A stretch of 64,000 bases of DNA, taken from assembly GCA_010672925.1 (NCBI GenBank), contig JAAHFP010000012.1:33192-97191 (forward strand), given 5' to 3'. Below the pieces are notes generated by a model, which had not been told where the DNA came from, did not search any database, and saw only the letters and a list, made by a program, of their open reading frames with translations. Within the stretch, counting starts at the first letter, position 1. Every line of letters starts with the position of its first letter. This DNA is from Symploca sp. SIO1C2 (GTDB lineage Bacteria; Cyanobacteriota; Cyanobacteriia; Cyanobacteriales; Coleofasciculaceae). Both the position numbers and the translations under genes were made by a program. Below are positions 1-8,532 of this stretch, piece after piece.

Positions 1-206
1 CGACAAGTACTTCCCAAGAGCATCGGCTTATTTCCCCTAATATCCTCTCAGGACAGCTGAGTTAGTTTATCATTACCCTAGCTATAGGTGTAGCATCTAG
101 CTGGTCTATGAGATACTAAAAGCTCATCTGTAGTTCCCAGAAACTAGCACCAAACACTGAAATTGGTTTGATTTCAGCTTCTAGGCTTTTATATCTAAGT
201 TGCACT
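1..206. other. Upstream flank without a recognised gene
   Basis: No coding sequence, RNA gene or repeat could be supported here. It precedes the GAF protein and presumably holds its promoter. A TTG at 168 could extend the GAF protein by 13 residues, but those residues resemble no part of the family. Confidence 0.4.
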
Positions 207-3083
207 ATGATTGCCAGTTCAGCCGAAAAATCCCATCCCTACCAGAGTCGCCATAGCGGAGTAATGCTTGCTAGGGGATTAAAGGAAAAGTCGCAAAATT
301 ATAAAAAATTGTTAACGTTGGTGCTGCAATGGACGGGAGCGCAACCTTTCCTCACCCAGAAGCTGTGTCAACTGATTATTGAAGCAGAAGATTCACCCCC
401 TCTAGGGGAAGAATCTCAATGGGTTGCCAAATTAGTGCGATCGCGTTTGGTAGAAAATTGGGAACAACTAGAAGATCTAGACCAGTTACGGACAATACGC
501 GATCGCCTGCTCCGACGCAAGCAACGTAGTCTGAAACTCTTGAAGTTATATCAGCGTATTTTACAAGAAAAGACGGTGATAGCTAATGACTCTTCAGAGC
601 AGAAAGAATTACTACTTTTAGGTTTAGTCGTTAAACAGCAGAGCCGACTAAAAGCTCACAATCGGATTTATAAGTCTATATTTAACCAAACTTGGGTTGA
701 AAATGCTCTGAAGACTGTACAGTCGGAGCTAGAACCTAGTGACTCAGAATTTCTCAAGACTCTGGCAGAATTAGAACGAAAGCTGCTAGTTTCTCAGGTA
801 GAAATCTTATCTAAGGCAGATAATGAAGTAGAAGATCAAGGATCGGCTCAGGCTTTGTATGAAGTTCTGCGGGATGTAACTTCAAAAGTGGGAGATTTAT
901 TAAGTGCAGACCGCGCTACCATCTTTTTACTAAATGAGGAAAGAACGGAACTCTGGTCTCTAGTTGCCGAAAATCAAGAAGGGGAATTCTTAGATATTCA
1001 GGTGCAAGTTGGGGAAGGGATTGCGGGTCAGGTGGCTCAGATGAAGAAGGTGATTCATATCTCGGAAAACGTCTACGACGACCCCCGTTCCCAGCTAGTC
1101 AAAGAATATGACAAAAAATATAACTACCGCACTGAAAATATCTTAGCTCTGCCACTGTTGAATGAAGACAAGGAAGTCGTGGCAGTAGTTCAGCTGCTTA
1201 ATAAATTACATTCACCGATCAATCAAGAGGATGACTCTTCCCAAGAAGCTCGGCAAAAAGGTTTTACTAAAGTAGACTTGGAACGGCTGGCTCAATGTGT
1301 TGTACCAATTCGACGGATTCTAGAAAGCTGTCAGTCTTGTTACAAAGCTACGAAGAAATTACGAGCAACTGCTGCTTTGGCAGAAGCTACCCGGTCCCTG
1401 GACCAAATTAATTTGGATACCAAGGCGATACTACAGCGGGTGATGAATACGGCCAAGAAACTGATGAATGCTGACCGGAGTACCCTGTGGTTAGTAGACC
1501 GAGACCGGAGTGACTTATGGACAGAACTTCCTGGGAGAGGGGAAGTGCGCTGCGAATTTGGGGTTGGCTTTGTGGGTCAGGTAGCTCAAAACTGCGAGCC
1601 AATGATTATTCCCTTTGATTTATATGACCACCCTAGTGCAGAGAATGCCAAAAAAACTGACGAGAATACCCATTATCGCACTTGTAGCCTGCTGTGTATG
1701 CCAGTAGTCAACCCGGAAGGGGAGTTGCTAGGGGTGACTCAATTAGTCAATAAACGGAAACCGGGGGAGCATCCAGAATATAACAAAGATGACTGGCCAA
1801 TAGCGCCTGACTACTTCAAGGCAAGCTTTGACAAAAATGACCGACAGGCAATGCAAGTCTTCAATGAACGGGTAGGGGTAGTACTCCAGTTCGTTAAGAC
1901 TCATGAAAAGCTCAAACAGTTAGCGCAAATTGAACCCAAGGAAGCGATTTATAATGCCCTAGCTATACTCAGTGATACTGTAGACAATCAGACTGATGAA
2001 GCCCTCTATAATGCTCTCTACTATATGTTGGGCTTTATTAAACTATCCGTTGGTCAGTTACTAGGGGCGGCTCATACTACGGTTTTCCTCTTTGATGGTG
2101 AACATAATGAATTTTGGTCTCTGTTTATTGAAGAAGAAGCAAGTAGTGCGGTAGAAGTTCGAGTTCCTGCGAATCGAGGTATCGCTAGTAAGATTGTTGC
2201 TTCAAAAACCCCCAAAGTCAGCAATAATCTGGGGAACTTTAATGACTTTTTACTCCAAGCAGGTATCAAGGAAGAAACTCGCAATAATCTCAATAATCTC
2301 TTATTATTCCCCGTTGTCAACCAGCAGGGACATTTAGTCGCAATTTTCCGATTTTTTAACAAATTAAAGTTATCTAATATCTCTACCTCATCTTCCGAGG
2401 AACGAACCGACCCTAAAGGCTTTACTCAAGTAGACGGAGACAAGTTAGAGCAACGGAAAACCTCAATTTTGCCGGTGCTGCAAGCTTTTCAATCTTTCCA
2501 TCGAGAAATCCAAACGATTCAGGAACAGCGAGGAGCGATCGATCCCCTCTATCAAGCTATCAGTTTAGTTAGCCAGAGTACTGGAGATCCAGAAGAAATC
2601 ATCCAAAAAGTCATGCAAGGGGCGAAAAGCCTCACTAATGCTGACCGTAGTACTCTGTGGTTAGTGGATTACCAAAACAATGAATTATGGACGAAAATTC
2701 CCCAAGCAGATGGTTCCTGGATCGAAACACGAGTACCCATGGGAGAAGGTTTTGCTGGGAAGGTGGCTCAAACGGCTCAGCCAGTCAATATTCCCTTTGA
2801 TTTATATGAGCATCCAGATTCAGAGATTGCCAAAAAAACTGATGAAAAAACCCATTATCGTACTTGTAGTCTCCTCTGTATGCCAGTTTTGAGTTCTGAT
2901 GGGGATTTACTGGCGGTGACTCAATTGGTCAATAAGCGCAAATTTGGTGATTTCGGTGAATATGACCCTGGGGATTGGCCGGTGGTTCCTGATCATTTCA
3001 AAGCTAGTTTTAATGAAAAAGACCAAAAAGATATGGAAATATTTAACAATCAAGTAGGTGTGGTTTTACCTAGTATTCTATAA
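207..3083 (+). CDS. Stand-alone protein with four tandem GAF domains
   Basis: Predicted cytoplasmic sensor of about 958 residues. An N-terminal helical region of about 200 residues is followed by four GAF domains at roughly 216-385, 405-565, 597-765 and 798-958. Each GAF carries the typical ADRxT(I/L)(F/W)L strand, a central GxGxxGxVA-like segment and a VQLLNK/TQLVNK strand. The NK...Fx3D part of the NKFDE signature of cyclic-nucleotide-binding GAFs (PDE/CyaB type) is present in all four, without the final Glu. GAF2 and GAF4 share DLY(D/E)HP, THYRTCSLLCMPV and VNKRK blocks, and GAF1 resembles GAF3, so the order is ABAB. No kinase, cyclase or DNA-binding output domain is present, so it probably signals through a partner. 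The ATG at 207 is preferred over the TTG at 168. The ligand is unknown; cNMP binding is an inference. Confidence 0.8.
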   Translation: MIASSAEKSHPYQSRHSGVMLARGLKEKSQNYKKLLTLVLQWTGAQPFLTQKLCQLIIEAEDSPPLGEESQWVAKLVRSRLVENWEQLEDLDQLRTIRDRLLRRKQRSLKLLKLYQRILQEKTVIANDSSEQKELLLLGLVVKQQSRLKAHNRIYKSIFNQTWVENALKTVQSELEPSDSEFLKTLAELERKLLVSQVEILSKADNEVEDQGSAQALYEVLRDVTSKVGDLLSADRATIFLLNEERTELWSLVAENQEGEFLDIQVQVGEGIAGQVAQMKKVIHISENVYDDPRSQLVKEYDKKYNYRTENILALPLLNEDKEVVAVVQLLNKLHSPINQEDDSSQEARQKGFTKVDLERLAQCVVPIRRILESCQSCYKATKKLRATAALAEATRSLDQINLDTKAILQRVMNTAKKLMNADRSTLWLVDRDRSDLWTELPGRGEVRCEFGVGFVGQVAQNCEPMIIPFDLYDHPSAENAKKTDENTHYRTCSLLCMPVVNPEGELLGVTQLVNKRKPGEHPEYNKDDWPIAPDYFKASFDKNDRQAMQVFNERVGVVLQFVKTHEKLKQLAQIEPKEAIYNALAILSDTVDNQTDEALYNALYYMLGFIKLSVGQLLGAAHTTVFLFDGEHNEFWSLFIEEEASSAVEVRVPANRGIASKIVASKTPKVSNNLGNFNDFLLQAGIKEETRNNLNNLLLFPVVNQQGHLVAIFRFFNKLKLSNISTSSSEERTDPKGFTQVDGDKLEQRKTSILPVLQAFQSFHREIQTIQEQRGAIDPLYQAISLVSQSTGDPEEIIQKVMQGAKSLTNADRSTLWLVDYQNNELWTKIPQADGSWIETRVPMGEGFAGKVAQTAQPVNIPFDLYEHPDSEIAKKTDEKTHYRTCSLLCMPVLSSDGDLLAVTQLVNKRKFGDFGEYDPGDWPVVPDHFKASFNEKDQKDMEIFNNQVGVVLPSIL

Positions 3084-3206
3084 AAAGCTCTGTTCTCAAG
3101 AAAGGCTTCAAGCAAGTGAAGGTTTAATGGTGCAACTGGCATCTTATCAGTTACCATATATAGGACTTCTCAATGAGTTGTAAATCTAGACTATGGAGTA
3201 ATAATT

Positions 3207-3488
3207 GTGGTTCAGCTAACAGAACACTGTTATATTGTCAAAAATGATAAAATATTGAATAGCGAACCCATTATCAAGGACACCCGTACAACAGTCAGGG
3301 CAATCGTAGAAATGTGGCGCATCGGTGTTTCGCCTGAGGAGATTCCTCAGCGTCTGCCACATCTTAGCCTCTCACAAGTCTTTGATGCACTTAGCTACTA
3401 CCTAGATCATCAAACAGAAATTAATGAATACATTGAGCGCAATCGTATTCCTGATGAGTTGATTGATCCACGAGTCCGAAACCTATGA
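3207..3488 (+). CDS. DUF433 family antitoxin-like protein
   Basis: A 93-residue protein typical of the DUF433 family: an N-terminal strand region with the motif IKDTRTTVRAIVEMWRIG, then the helical segment SPEEIPQRLPHLSLSQVFDAL, which resembles a small winged or helix-turn-helix fold. DUF433 proteins are usually encoded just before a DUF5615 PIN-like protein and are thought to be the antitoxin and DNA-binding half of a type II toxin-antitoxin pair. That arrangement is seen here, with an ATGA overlap to the next gene. The start is GTG, supported by GGAG at 3195-3198, eight bases upstream. Confidence 0.85.
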   Translation: MVQLTEHCYIVKNDKILNSEPIIKDTRTTVRAIVEMWRIGVSPEEIPQRLPHLSLSQVFDALSYYLDHQTEINEYIERNRIPDELIDPRVRNL

Positions 3489-3832
3489 GTGATATCTTCA
3501 TTCATGTTTATTTGGACGAAGACGTTGACGTACTTGTGGCAAGTCTTTTGATTTCTCGTGGTTTCAAAGCAACCACAGCTAAACAAGCAGGACAACTTGG
3601 CAAAACAGATGCTGAGCAATTGGAATACGCTACAAGTCTAAAAGCCGCGATATTAACACATAACCGTACTGACTTTGAGGAGCTTGCACGAGACTATTTT
3701 GATAGAGGAAAGTTGCACTCTGGAATTATCATTATGGTGAGAAGACCTTACTCAGATATTGTGCAGAGGTTGCTCACTATCTTAGACACCACAACAGCGG
3801 ATGAAATGGAAAACCAAATTCTCTATATCTAG
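3485..3832 (+). CDS. DUF5615 PIN-like putative toxin
   Basis: A 115-residue protein of the DUF5615 (Mut7-C/PIN-like) type. It has an early acidic strand (VYLDEDVDV), a helix with a GxTD-like turn (LGKTDAEQLEYA), a second conserved strand ending in HNRTDFEEL, and the strand GIIIMVRRPY. The conserved acids D11, D13, D42 and D61-D62 region match the expected metal-binding acids of a PIN-like nuclease. Its ATG overlaps the stop of the DUF433 gene by four bases, so translation is probably coupled. RNase toxin activity is inferred from the family and the pairing, not from the sequence alone. Confidence 0.85.
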   Translation: MSDIFIHVYLDEDVDVLVASLLISRGFKATTAKQAGQLGKTDAEQLEYATSLKAAILTHNRTDFEELARDYFDRGKLHSGIIIMVRRPYSDIVQRLLTILDTTTADEMENQILYI

Positions 3833-4017
3833 ATGGTTGGTTGTAATTTTCCTTATTTTTTGCTATATTACCTAATAATGGAATAGGTGTGCGCCTGTAA
3901 TGTATGAGCTGCTATTGTTAACTTCAAAGAATGTTAGCAATAGGTTGGATAGGTACACTTGAGTTATCCGCGCTTAAATTCTAAATTCTAAATTCTAAAT
4001 TCTCCATTCTCCATCTG
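3833..4017. other. Intergenic region ending in an AAATTCT heptamer array
   Basis: No gene was found. The last 42 bases (from about 3976) are four AAATTCT heptamers followed by CCATTCT-type units that stop only a few bases before the next start codon. This leaves no clear Shine-Dalgarno sequence for the downstream gene. Confidence 0.6.
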
Positions 4018-5007
4018 ATGACCGATAAAGCGGATGTTTTGATTGTCACTGTAACTAAAGTAGAAAGCCAAGCTGTCATCAAGGCTTTTGAGCAGGAAGC
4101 TAATCATCAGGTTACCCAAAAATCCATCTGCGATCGCGTCTACTTTGATTTGGGTACAGTCAACGGGGGGCGGGTTTTTCTGACCCAATCGGAGATGGGC
4201 AGTAGTGGGTTGAATGGATCTTCGCAAACCGTTGCTAAAGGTATTGATGCTCTCTCACCCCTGGCGGTGATTATGGTAGGTATTGCCTTTGGTATTAGTG
4301 AGGACAAGCAAGCGATCGGTGATATTCTGGTAACGGAACATTTGCGTACCTACGAGTTGCAGCGGATAGGTAAGCAGGATAACCAACCGCAGATTAACTT
4401 GCGAGGAGACAAACCCCCCGCCTCTCCCTCGTTACTTAATCTCTTCAAGAGCTTTGATTTAGTATGGGATGGTGCAGAGGTACGCTTTGGTGTAGTTTTG
4501 ACCGGCGAAAAGTTGGTGGACAATATCGACTTTCGTGACCAACTCCACAGTTTTGAACCAGAAGCCATCGGCGGTGAGATGGAAGGGGCTGGTTTGTATG
4601 TTGCCTGTCAGGATAAAAAAGTAGACTGGATTCTGGTTAAGAGTATTTGCGATTGGGCTGATGGTAATAAGGAACAAGATAGAAAGAACCGTCAGCAAAC
4701 TGCTGCTCAAAATGCTGCCCAGTTTGTGCTGGGGGCATTAAAATTTACCGATAATGATTGGCAGGGGAAACGAGGTAAGGGTAGGCAGGTTATCCATAAT
4801 CCAGAATTATCCAAGGTGATGACAGATCAAGAAGTAGTGACTCCGGCACTGGCAATGGCGCGGCGAACATTAGCTATTTTGGAAGAACAGGCTGCTGGCT
4901 TTGGTAAACTGCAAATACCTACTCATTTAACAATTGAGCTAGAGGAAAAGCGGCGGGAGGTAGCAGAATTGGAGGCAAGATTAAGGGATGGGGAATCCAA
5001 TGGATGA
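4018..5007 (+). CDS. Nucleoside-phosphorylase-like effector with C-terminal adaptor domain
   Basis: Residues 1-245 match the PNP/UDP phosphorylase and MTA/SAH nucleosidase fold: the N-terminal strand DVLIVTVTKVES, the glycine-rich MVGIAFGI, the purine/ribose signature GGEMEGAGLY near residue 186, and the catalytic Asp in SICDWAD near residue 212. About 65 further residues follow that ordinary nucleosidases lack. Of these, 43 (DNA 4855-4983) are about 56% identical to the N-terminus of the next protein. In bacterial conflict systems such paired small domains (effector-associated domains) connect an effector to a STAND NTPase, so this protein is inferred to be a nucleotide- or nucleoside-cleaving effector rather than a housekeeping enzyme. 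It overlaps the NTPase gene by 20 bases. Confidence 0.75.
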   Translation: MTDKADVLIVTVTKVESQAVIKAFEQEANHQVTQKSICDRVYFDLGTVNGGRVFLTQSEMGSSGLNGSSQTVAKGIDALSPLAVIMVGIAFGISEDKQAIGDILVTEHLRTYELQRIGKQDNQPQINLRGDKPPASPSLLNLFKSFDLVWDGAEVRFGVVLTGEKLVDNIDFRDQLHSFEPEAIGGEMEGAGLYVACQDKKVDWILVKSICDWADGNKEQDRKNRQQTAAQNAAQFVLGALKFTDNDWQGKRGKGRQVIHNPELSKVMTDQEVVTPALAMARRTLAILEEQAAGFGKLQIPTHLTIELEEKRREVAELEARLRDGESNG

Positions 5008-7822
5008 TTGCGCTACTTTGGTGCAAACACTCGATATTGCCAAACAGGTGCTTGCAGTCTTGGAGCAAAAAGCAGCAGGTTTCACCATCCTCTCAATTCC
5101 CCCAAATTTAAAAGTAGAACTAGATCATAAACGCAAGGAAGTTGCCAATCTAGAGACGCGATTAGCAGAGGTACAAGCGAAGAAAGAAGCTCAACAAGAA
5201 GTGCAGCATGGGAAAAACCATCAATCTCGACTGCGATCGCCTGTTCCAGACCGGTATTATATAGAAAGGGATGAGGCGAAAAGACTATTACAACGTTTTG
5301 CTACTGCTCTTAATGAACCTCACCAACAACCCTTACTTTTCAATATTTACGGTATCGGTGGAGTGGGCAAAACCACGTTACTGGGTAGATTACAGCAGGC
5401 TCACGCCGATAAAGTAGATTTTCTCAAGGTATGTTTTGCCACAACTCGAGATATCAATACACCATTAAAACTGATGCGCAATTTGCATCGACAGGTTCAG
5501 GATTTAATGGGGGTGGCCAAGCTTGCTGATGCCTTTACCCAACAGGAGCAACAGTTTGAAACAGCTATTTTGGAGTTAAGTCAGACATCGATAGATGGTA
5601 AGGAGATTAACCTGGAAGAAGCCAGAAAGATTACCAACTGGTTTCAACGATTTATTTGGCAGACTCCCACTGTTATTACCACAACCTCCAGTAAATCAAA
5701 ATCCTGGGATATTTCAGGTTCAGGATTTGCAGCTTTAACCGCGATCGCGGATGATACAGAAGGTCTGCAAGAATGGATACAACAGCGAGTGCGTCACCAT
5801 CCTGCTACCAAAGACAAGCCTCAACTACAGGCGCTGATGTTGGAACCTGTAGCTCAACTAACCCAGGCATTTGCTCAGGGTTTGGTACAATTTGCCCAGA
5901 GCAGAGAACAGCCTTTGGTGCTAGTTTTGGATACCTATGAACGAGCCCAATCTTACCTCAATCAATGGCTGTGGCAGTATTTAGTCGAGGATACACTCTT
6001 AGCTTCTGCACCGGTAAGGCTAGTGGTAGTAGGGAGGCAAAAGCTACAAGCAGATGAGGGTTGGCGCAAACTCCACCAAGACCGGCAGTTACTCTACGAG
6101 ACGCAGCTGATTAAATTTCGTAAGAATCAGACAGAAAATTACCTTGAGCAAATTGGTATTCAAAATGGCGGTAAACAAGCCAAAATCCACAAAGTGACTC
6201 AGGGATTACCCTATTATCTCAATTGGGTAAGGGAGCAACAAGACAAAGGTGAAGAACTTGACTTTTCCCAAGGAAATCAAGCGATCGCTAAGTTATTGTT
6301 ACAGGGGATAGATGTACAACAGCGGAAGATCTTGCAGATGGTGGCTTGTTGCCGCTGGTTCAATGCAGAAATACTGCGATTTTTACTAGAAAACGATAGT
6401 TTCCTAGGTTCACAAGAAGATGCTGAGCAACTTGAGGTTTACTTTGAATGGCTTAAAAACTCAGACTTCGTTGAGTCGAGTCAAGAGTGCTATCGCCTAG
6501 ATGATGTGGCGCGGGATGTTTTTCGGCAGTCCTATGTTAGAGACTACCGTAACCAGTTTCGTCATACCAATGCCCTACTCGCTGATTACTTCAAGGAACA
6601 AGCGGATGAGCTTTTTGCTCCCCAAAGTCTTTTACCTGATCCTTATAGAGATGAGGAGTGGCGAGAACTTATCGCAGAGTTTCTCTATTACAGCCTCTTT
6701 GGGAAGGGTAGAGAAGGATTACAACAATATATTGAACAGGTTTTTGTCGCAGCTTATCTGCAAGAGCCATCTGTTTTTGGAGCTCCCTTAGCTTTTATTG
6801 GAGCAGAGATCAGTGAAGAGAATCGGAGCTTACTGCCCAAAGCAACAAGTAAGCTTTTGGAAGATGCGGGAATAGTTCTCCGTTTTGACTGGATTTTGCT
6901 AGCTCAATATCCTGAAGGTGAAAATACTTCTTCAAAAGAAAAAATTGAAGCGTCTATCCATTCTCTATTGGCATATGTGGGTTATTTGGAAGATGGCTTT
7001 GGTAAATCTATAGGACTGATGTATAAGGCTTTGCGTTGCCATAGCTTGAGGGAAATGACTGATTCTCTATTGCAAGTCAAAAGACAGGCTGAACAAGTCT
7101 CAGCTCACTGTCGCCCACAAGTGGCGCATAATCTTTTTTCAAATATTGGTCGTTTGATGATAGATGCGGAACTTTATGAAGATTCATTAGATTGCGATCA
7201 GAAAGCGATTGAACTCAATCCTCAATCTGTTGATGCTTGGATAAATCAAGGTATTGCACTTAGTCGTCTAGAGAGATATGAGGAAGCTATTGAAGGTTTT
7301 CAACAAGTGATTGACATAGATCCCAAATCTGCTGATGCTTGGGAAGAGCGAGGATATGCACTCCGTTGTCTAAAGCGGTATGAAGAAGCCTTCGCTGCTT
7401 GCGAGCAAGCTTTGAAAATTGATCCTAATAATTGTGAGGCACTAAATTGTCAAGCACTAACATTGAGTTTACTCAAAGATTTTGAGCAAGCGATTGCAGT
7501 CATTGATCAGGTAATCAATCTGAAATCTCAAAAAGTATTATATACAGCAAATCGTGGTATCATTTTAGCCAGATCAGGCCGATACACCGAAGCCCTTACT
7601 GATTGTAATCAAGCGATTAAACAATATCCTAAACATGTGGTTGGTTACTATGGTAAAGCCTGTTGTTACGTCCTACAAGGAGAAATTGAACCAGCGCTCA
7701 ATAACCTGCAAAGAGCGATCGATATTGCACCTCGCTTTAGTCGAATCGAAGCAAAACACAACCCAGATTTTGACAGTATTCGAGATGAGCCAAGATTTAG
7801 GGAATTAATGGATAATGGATAA
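4988..7822 (+). CDS. STAND-type NTPase with N-terminal adaptor domain and C-terminal TPRs
   Basis: A 944-residue protein. Residues 15-60 form the small adaptor domain shared with the upstream phosphorylase-like protein, including the motif KAAGF..L.IP..L. A charged linker leads to a NACHT/STAND ATPase with Walker A YGIGGVGKTTLL at about 121-132, Walker B LVLVLDTYE near 310 and a VRLVVVGRQ strand near 340. A winged-helix-like and helical region follows, then at least five TPR units from about 717 to 917 with the W/A..G.AL.....YEEA.....A...P pattern. STAND proteins oligomerise when their repeat region senses a ligand and then activate the attached effector. The ATG at 5000 has a better-spaced GGGG upstream and may be the true start. 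An antiphage or abortive-infection role is inferred. Confidence 0.8.
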   Translation: MGNPMDDCATLVQTLDIAKQVLAVLEQKAAGFTILSIPPNLKVELDHKRKEVANLETRLAEVQAKKEAQQEVQHGKNHQSRLRSPVPDRYYIERDEAKRLLQRFATALNEPHQQPLLFNIYGIGGVGKTTLLGRLQQAHADKVDFLKVCFATTRDINTPLKLMRNLHRQVQDLMGVAKLADAFTQQEQQFETAILELSQTSIDGKEINLEEARKITNWFQRFIWQTPTVITTTSSKSKSWDISGSGFAALTAIADDTEGLQEWIQQRVRHHPATKDKPQLQALMLEPVAQLTQAFAQGLVQFAQSREQPLVLVLDTYERAQSYLNQWLWQYLVEDTLLASAPVRLVVVGRQKLQADEGWRKLHQDRQLLYETQLIKFRKNQTENYLEQIGIQNGGKQAKIHKVTQGLPYYLNWVREQQDKGEELDFSQGNQAIAKLLLQGIDVQQRKILQMVACCRWFNAEILRFLLENDSFLGSQEDAEQLEVYFEWLKNSDFVESSQECYRLDDVARDVFRQSYVRDYRNQFRHTNALLADYFKEQADELFAPQSLLPDPYRDEEWRELIAEFLYYSLFGKGREGLQQYIEQVFVAAYLQEPSVFGAPLAFIGAEISEENRSLLPKATSKLLEDAGIVLRFDWILLAQYPEGENTSSKEKIEASIHSLLAYVGYLEDGFGKSIGLMYKALRCHSLREMTDSLLQVKRQAEQVSAHCRPQVAHNLFSNIGRLMIDAELYEDSLDCDQKAIELNPQSVDAWINQGIALSRLERYEEAIEGFQQVIDIDPKSADAWEERGYALRCLKRYEEAFAACEQALKIDPNNCEALNCQALTLSLLKDFEQAIAVIDQVINLKSQKVLYTANRGIILARSGRYTEALTDCNQAIKQYPKHVVGYYGKACCYVLQGEIEPALNNLQRAIDIAPRFSRIEAKHNPDFDSIRDEPRFRELMDNG

Positions 7823-7958
7823 TTGATAATTGATAATGAAGAATTGGTAATTTGTAGGGGCGGGTTTAGGGTCGCCGTTAACCCATTTTACGATAATTTT
7901 GGTACAAAATCCGCCCTGTCGATAACTGTGCGGTCACCAAAATTAACCCCCAAACAGT
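7823..7958. repeat. GTAGGGGCGGGTT repeat, left arm
   Basis: Holds GTAGGGGCGGGTT at 7854-7866 and a partial reverse copy (AAATCCGCCCTGT) near 7905-7917, making a local imperfect palindrome. The exact reverse complement of the 13-mer lies at 8446-8458, beyond the small regulator gene, so that gene is flanked by inverted copies. The element looks like a dispersed cyanobacterial palindromic repeat. Confidence 0.55.
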
Positions 7959-8360
7959 TTAGATAAAGAGTGATGAAGAAATGTGAAAGAATTCTCCGAG
8001 AGCTTTAGCTTGTGCTTTACTGATAGACCTTTTGCCATTAACTATTTCCGAAACAATACCCTTGGAACCTATAACTCCAACTAAATCTGACTGCTTAAGC
8101 TGTCGCGCATCCATAAGATGTAACAAAATATCTTGTGGAGATGATGGTTCTAAACTCAACTGAGAATCTTCATAAATTTCAACCAGGATAGACAGTAATT
8201 CTAGCAGGGAATTTTCCTCTGGAGTAAGTTCCTCTCCACGTACCATCATTTGTTCTATTGATTCAAGAGTGCGATTGTACTCATCTTCAGAAGCAATGAT
8301 TTTAGGTTGGTATGTTGCTAGGAGAGAACCGTAAGCTTTGTTGTCGAGAGTAATAGCCAT
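7959..8360 (-). CDS. HigA-like helix-turn-helix antitoxin (orphan)
   Basis: A 133-residue protein when started at the ATG at 8360; the longer frame to 8411 adds 17 unconvincing residues. The N-terminal half is acidic and helical (EYNRTLESIEQMMVRGEELTPEE is its core). The C-terminal half is an XRE/HigA-type helix-turn-helix: LKQSDLVGVIGSKGIVSEIVN followed by GKRSISKAQAKALGEFF. This architecture is typical of HigA-family antitoxins that partner HigB/RelE-like toxins. No toxin gene is adjacent on either side, so it is either an orphan antitoxin or a regulator. It lies between inverted 13-bp repeats. Confidence 0.75.
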   Translation of the reverse strand: MAITLDNKAYGSLLATYQPKIIASEDEYNRTLESIEQMMVRGEELTPEENSLLELLSILVEIYEDSQLSLEPSSPQDILLHLMDARQLKQSDLVGVIGSKGIVSEIVNGKRSISKAQAKALGEFFHISSSLFI

Positions 8361-8445
8361 GATTGCCTGAATATTGGTCAAGGAAAAGATTATCCCTAAA
8401 CCCATTCCCAATTCTTCATTCTAAATTCTACATTCTACATTCTCC

Positions 8446-8458
8446 AACCCGCCCCTAC
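8446..8458 (-). repeat. Inverted copy of the GTAGGGGCGGGTT repeat, right arm
   Basis: AACCCGCCCCTAC is the exact reverse complement of 7854-7866. Immediately upstream (8413-8443) is a run of CATTCTA/AAATTCT-type heptamers. Confidence 0.55.
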
Positions 8459-8532
8459 GAGGGTTACAAGTAAACATTGCTCCACTTCTTCTCCCCAAGC
8501 TGCCGGAAACTCCCCCAATTGTCTAAACCTTA

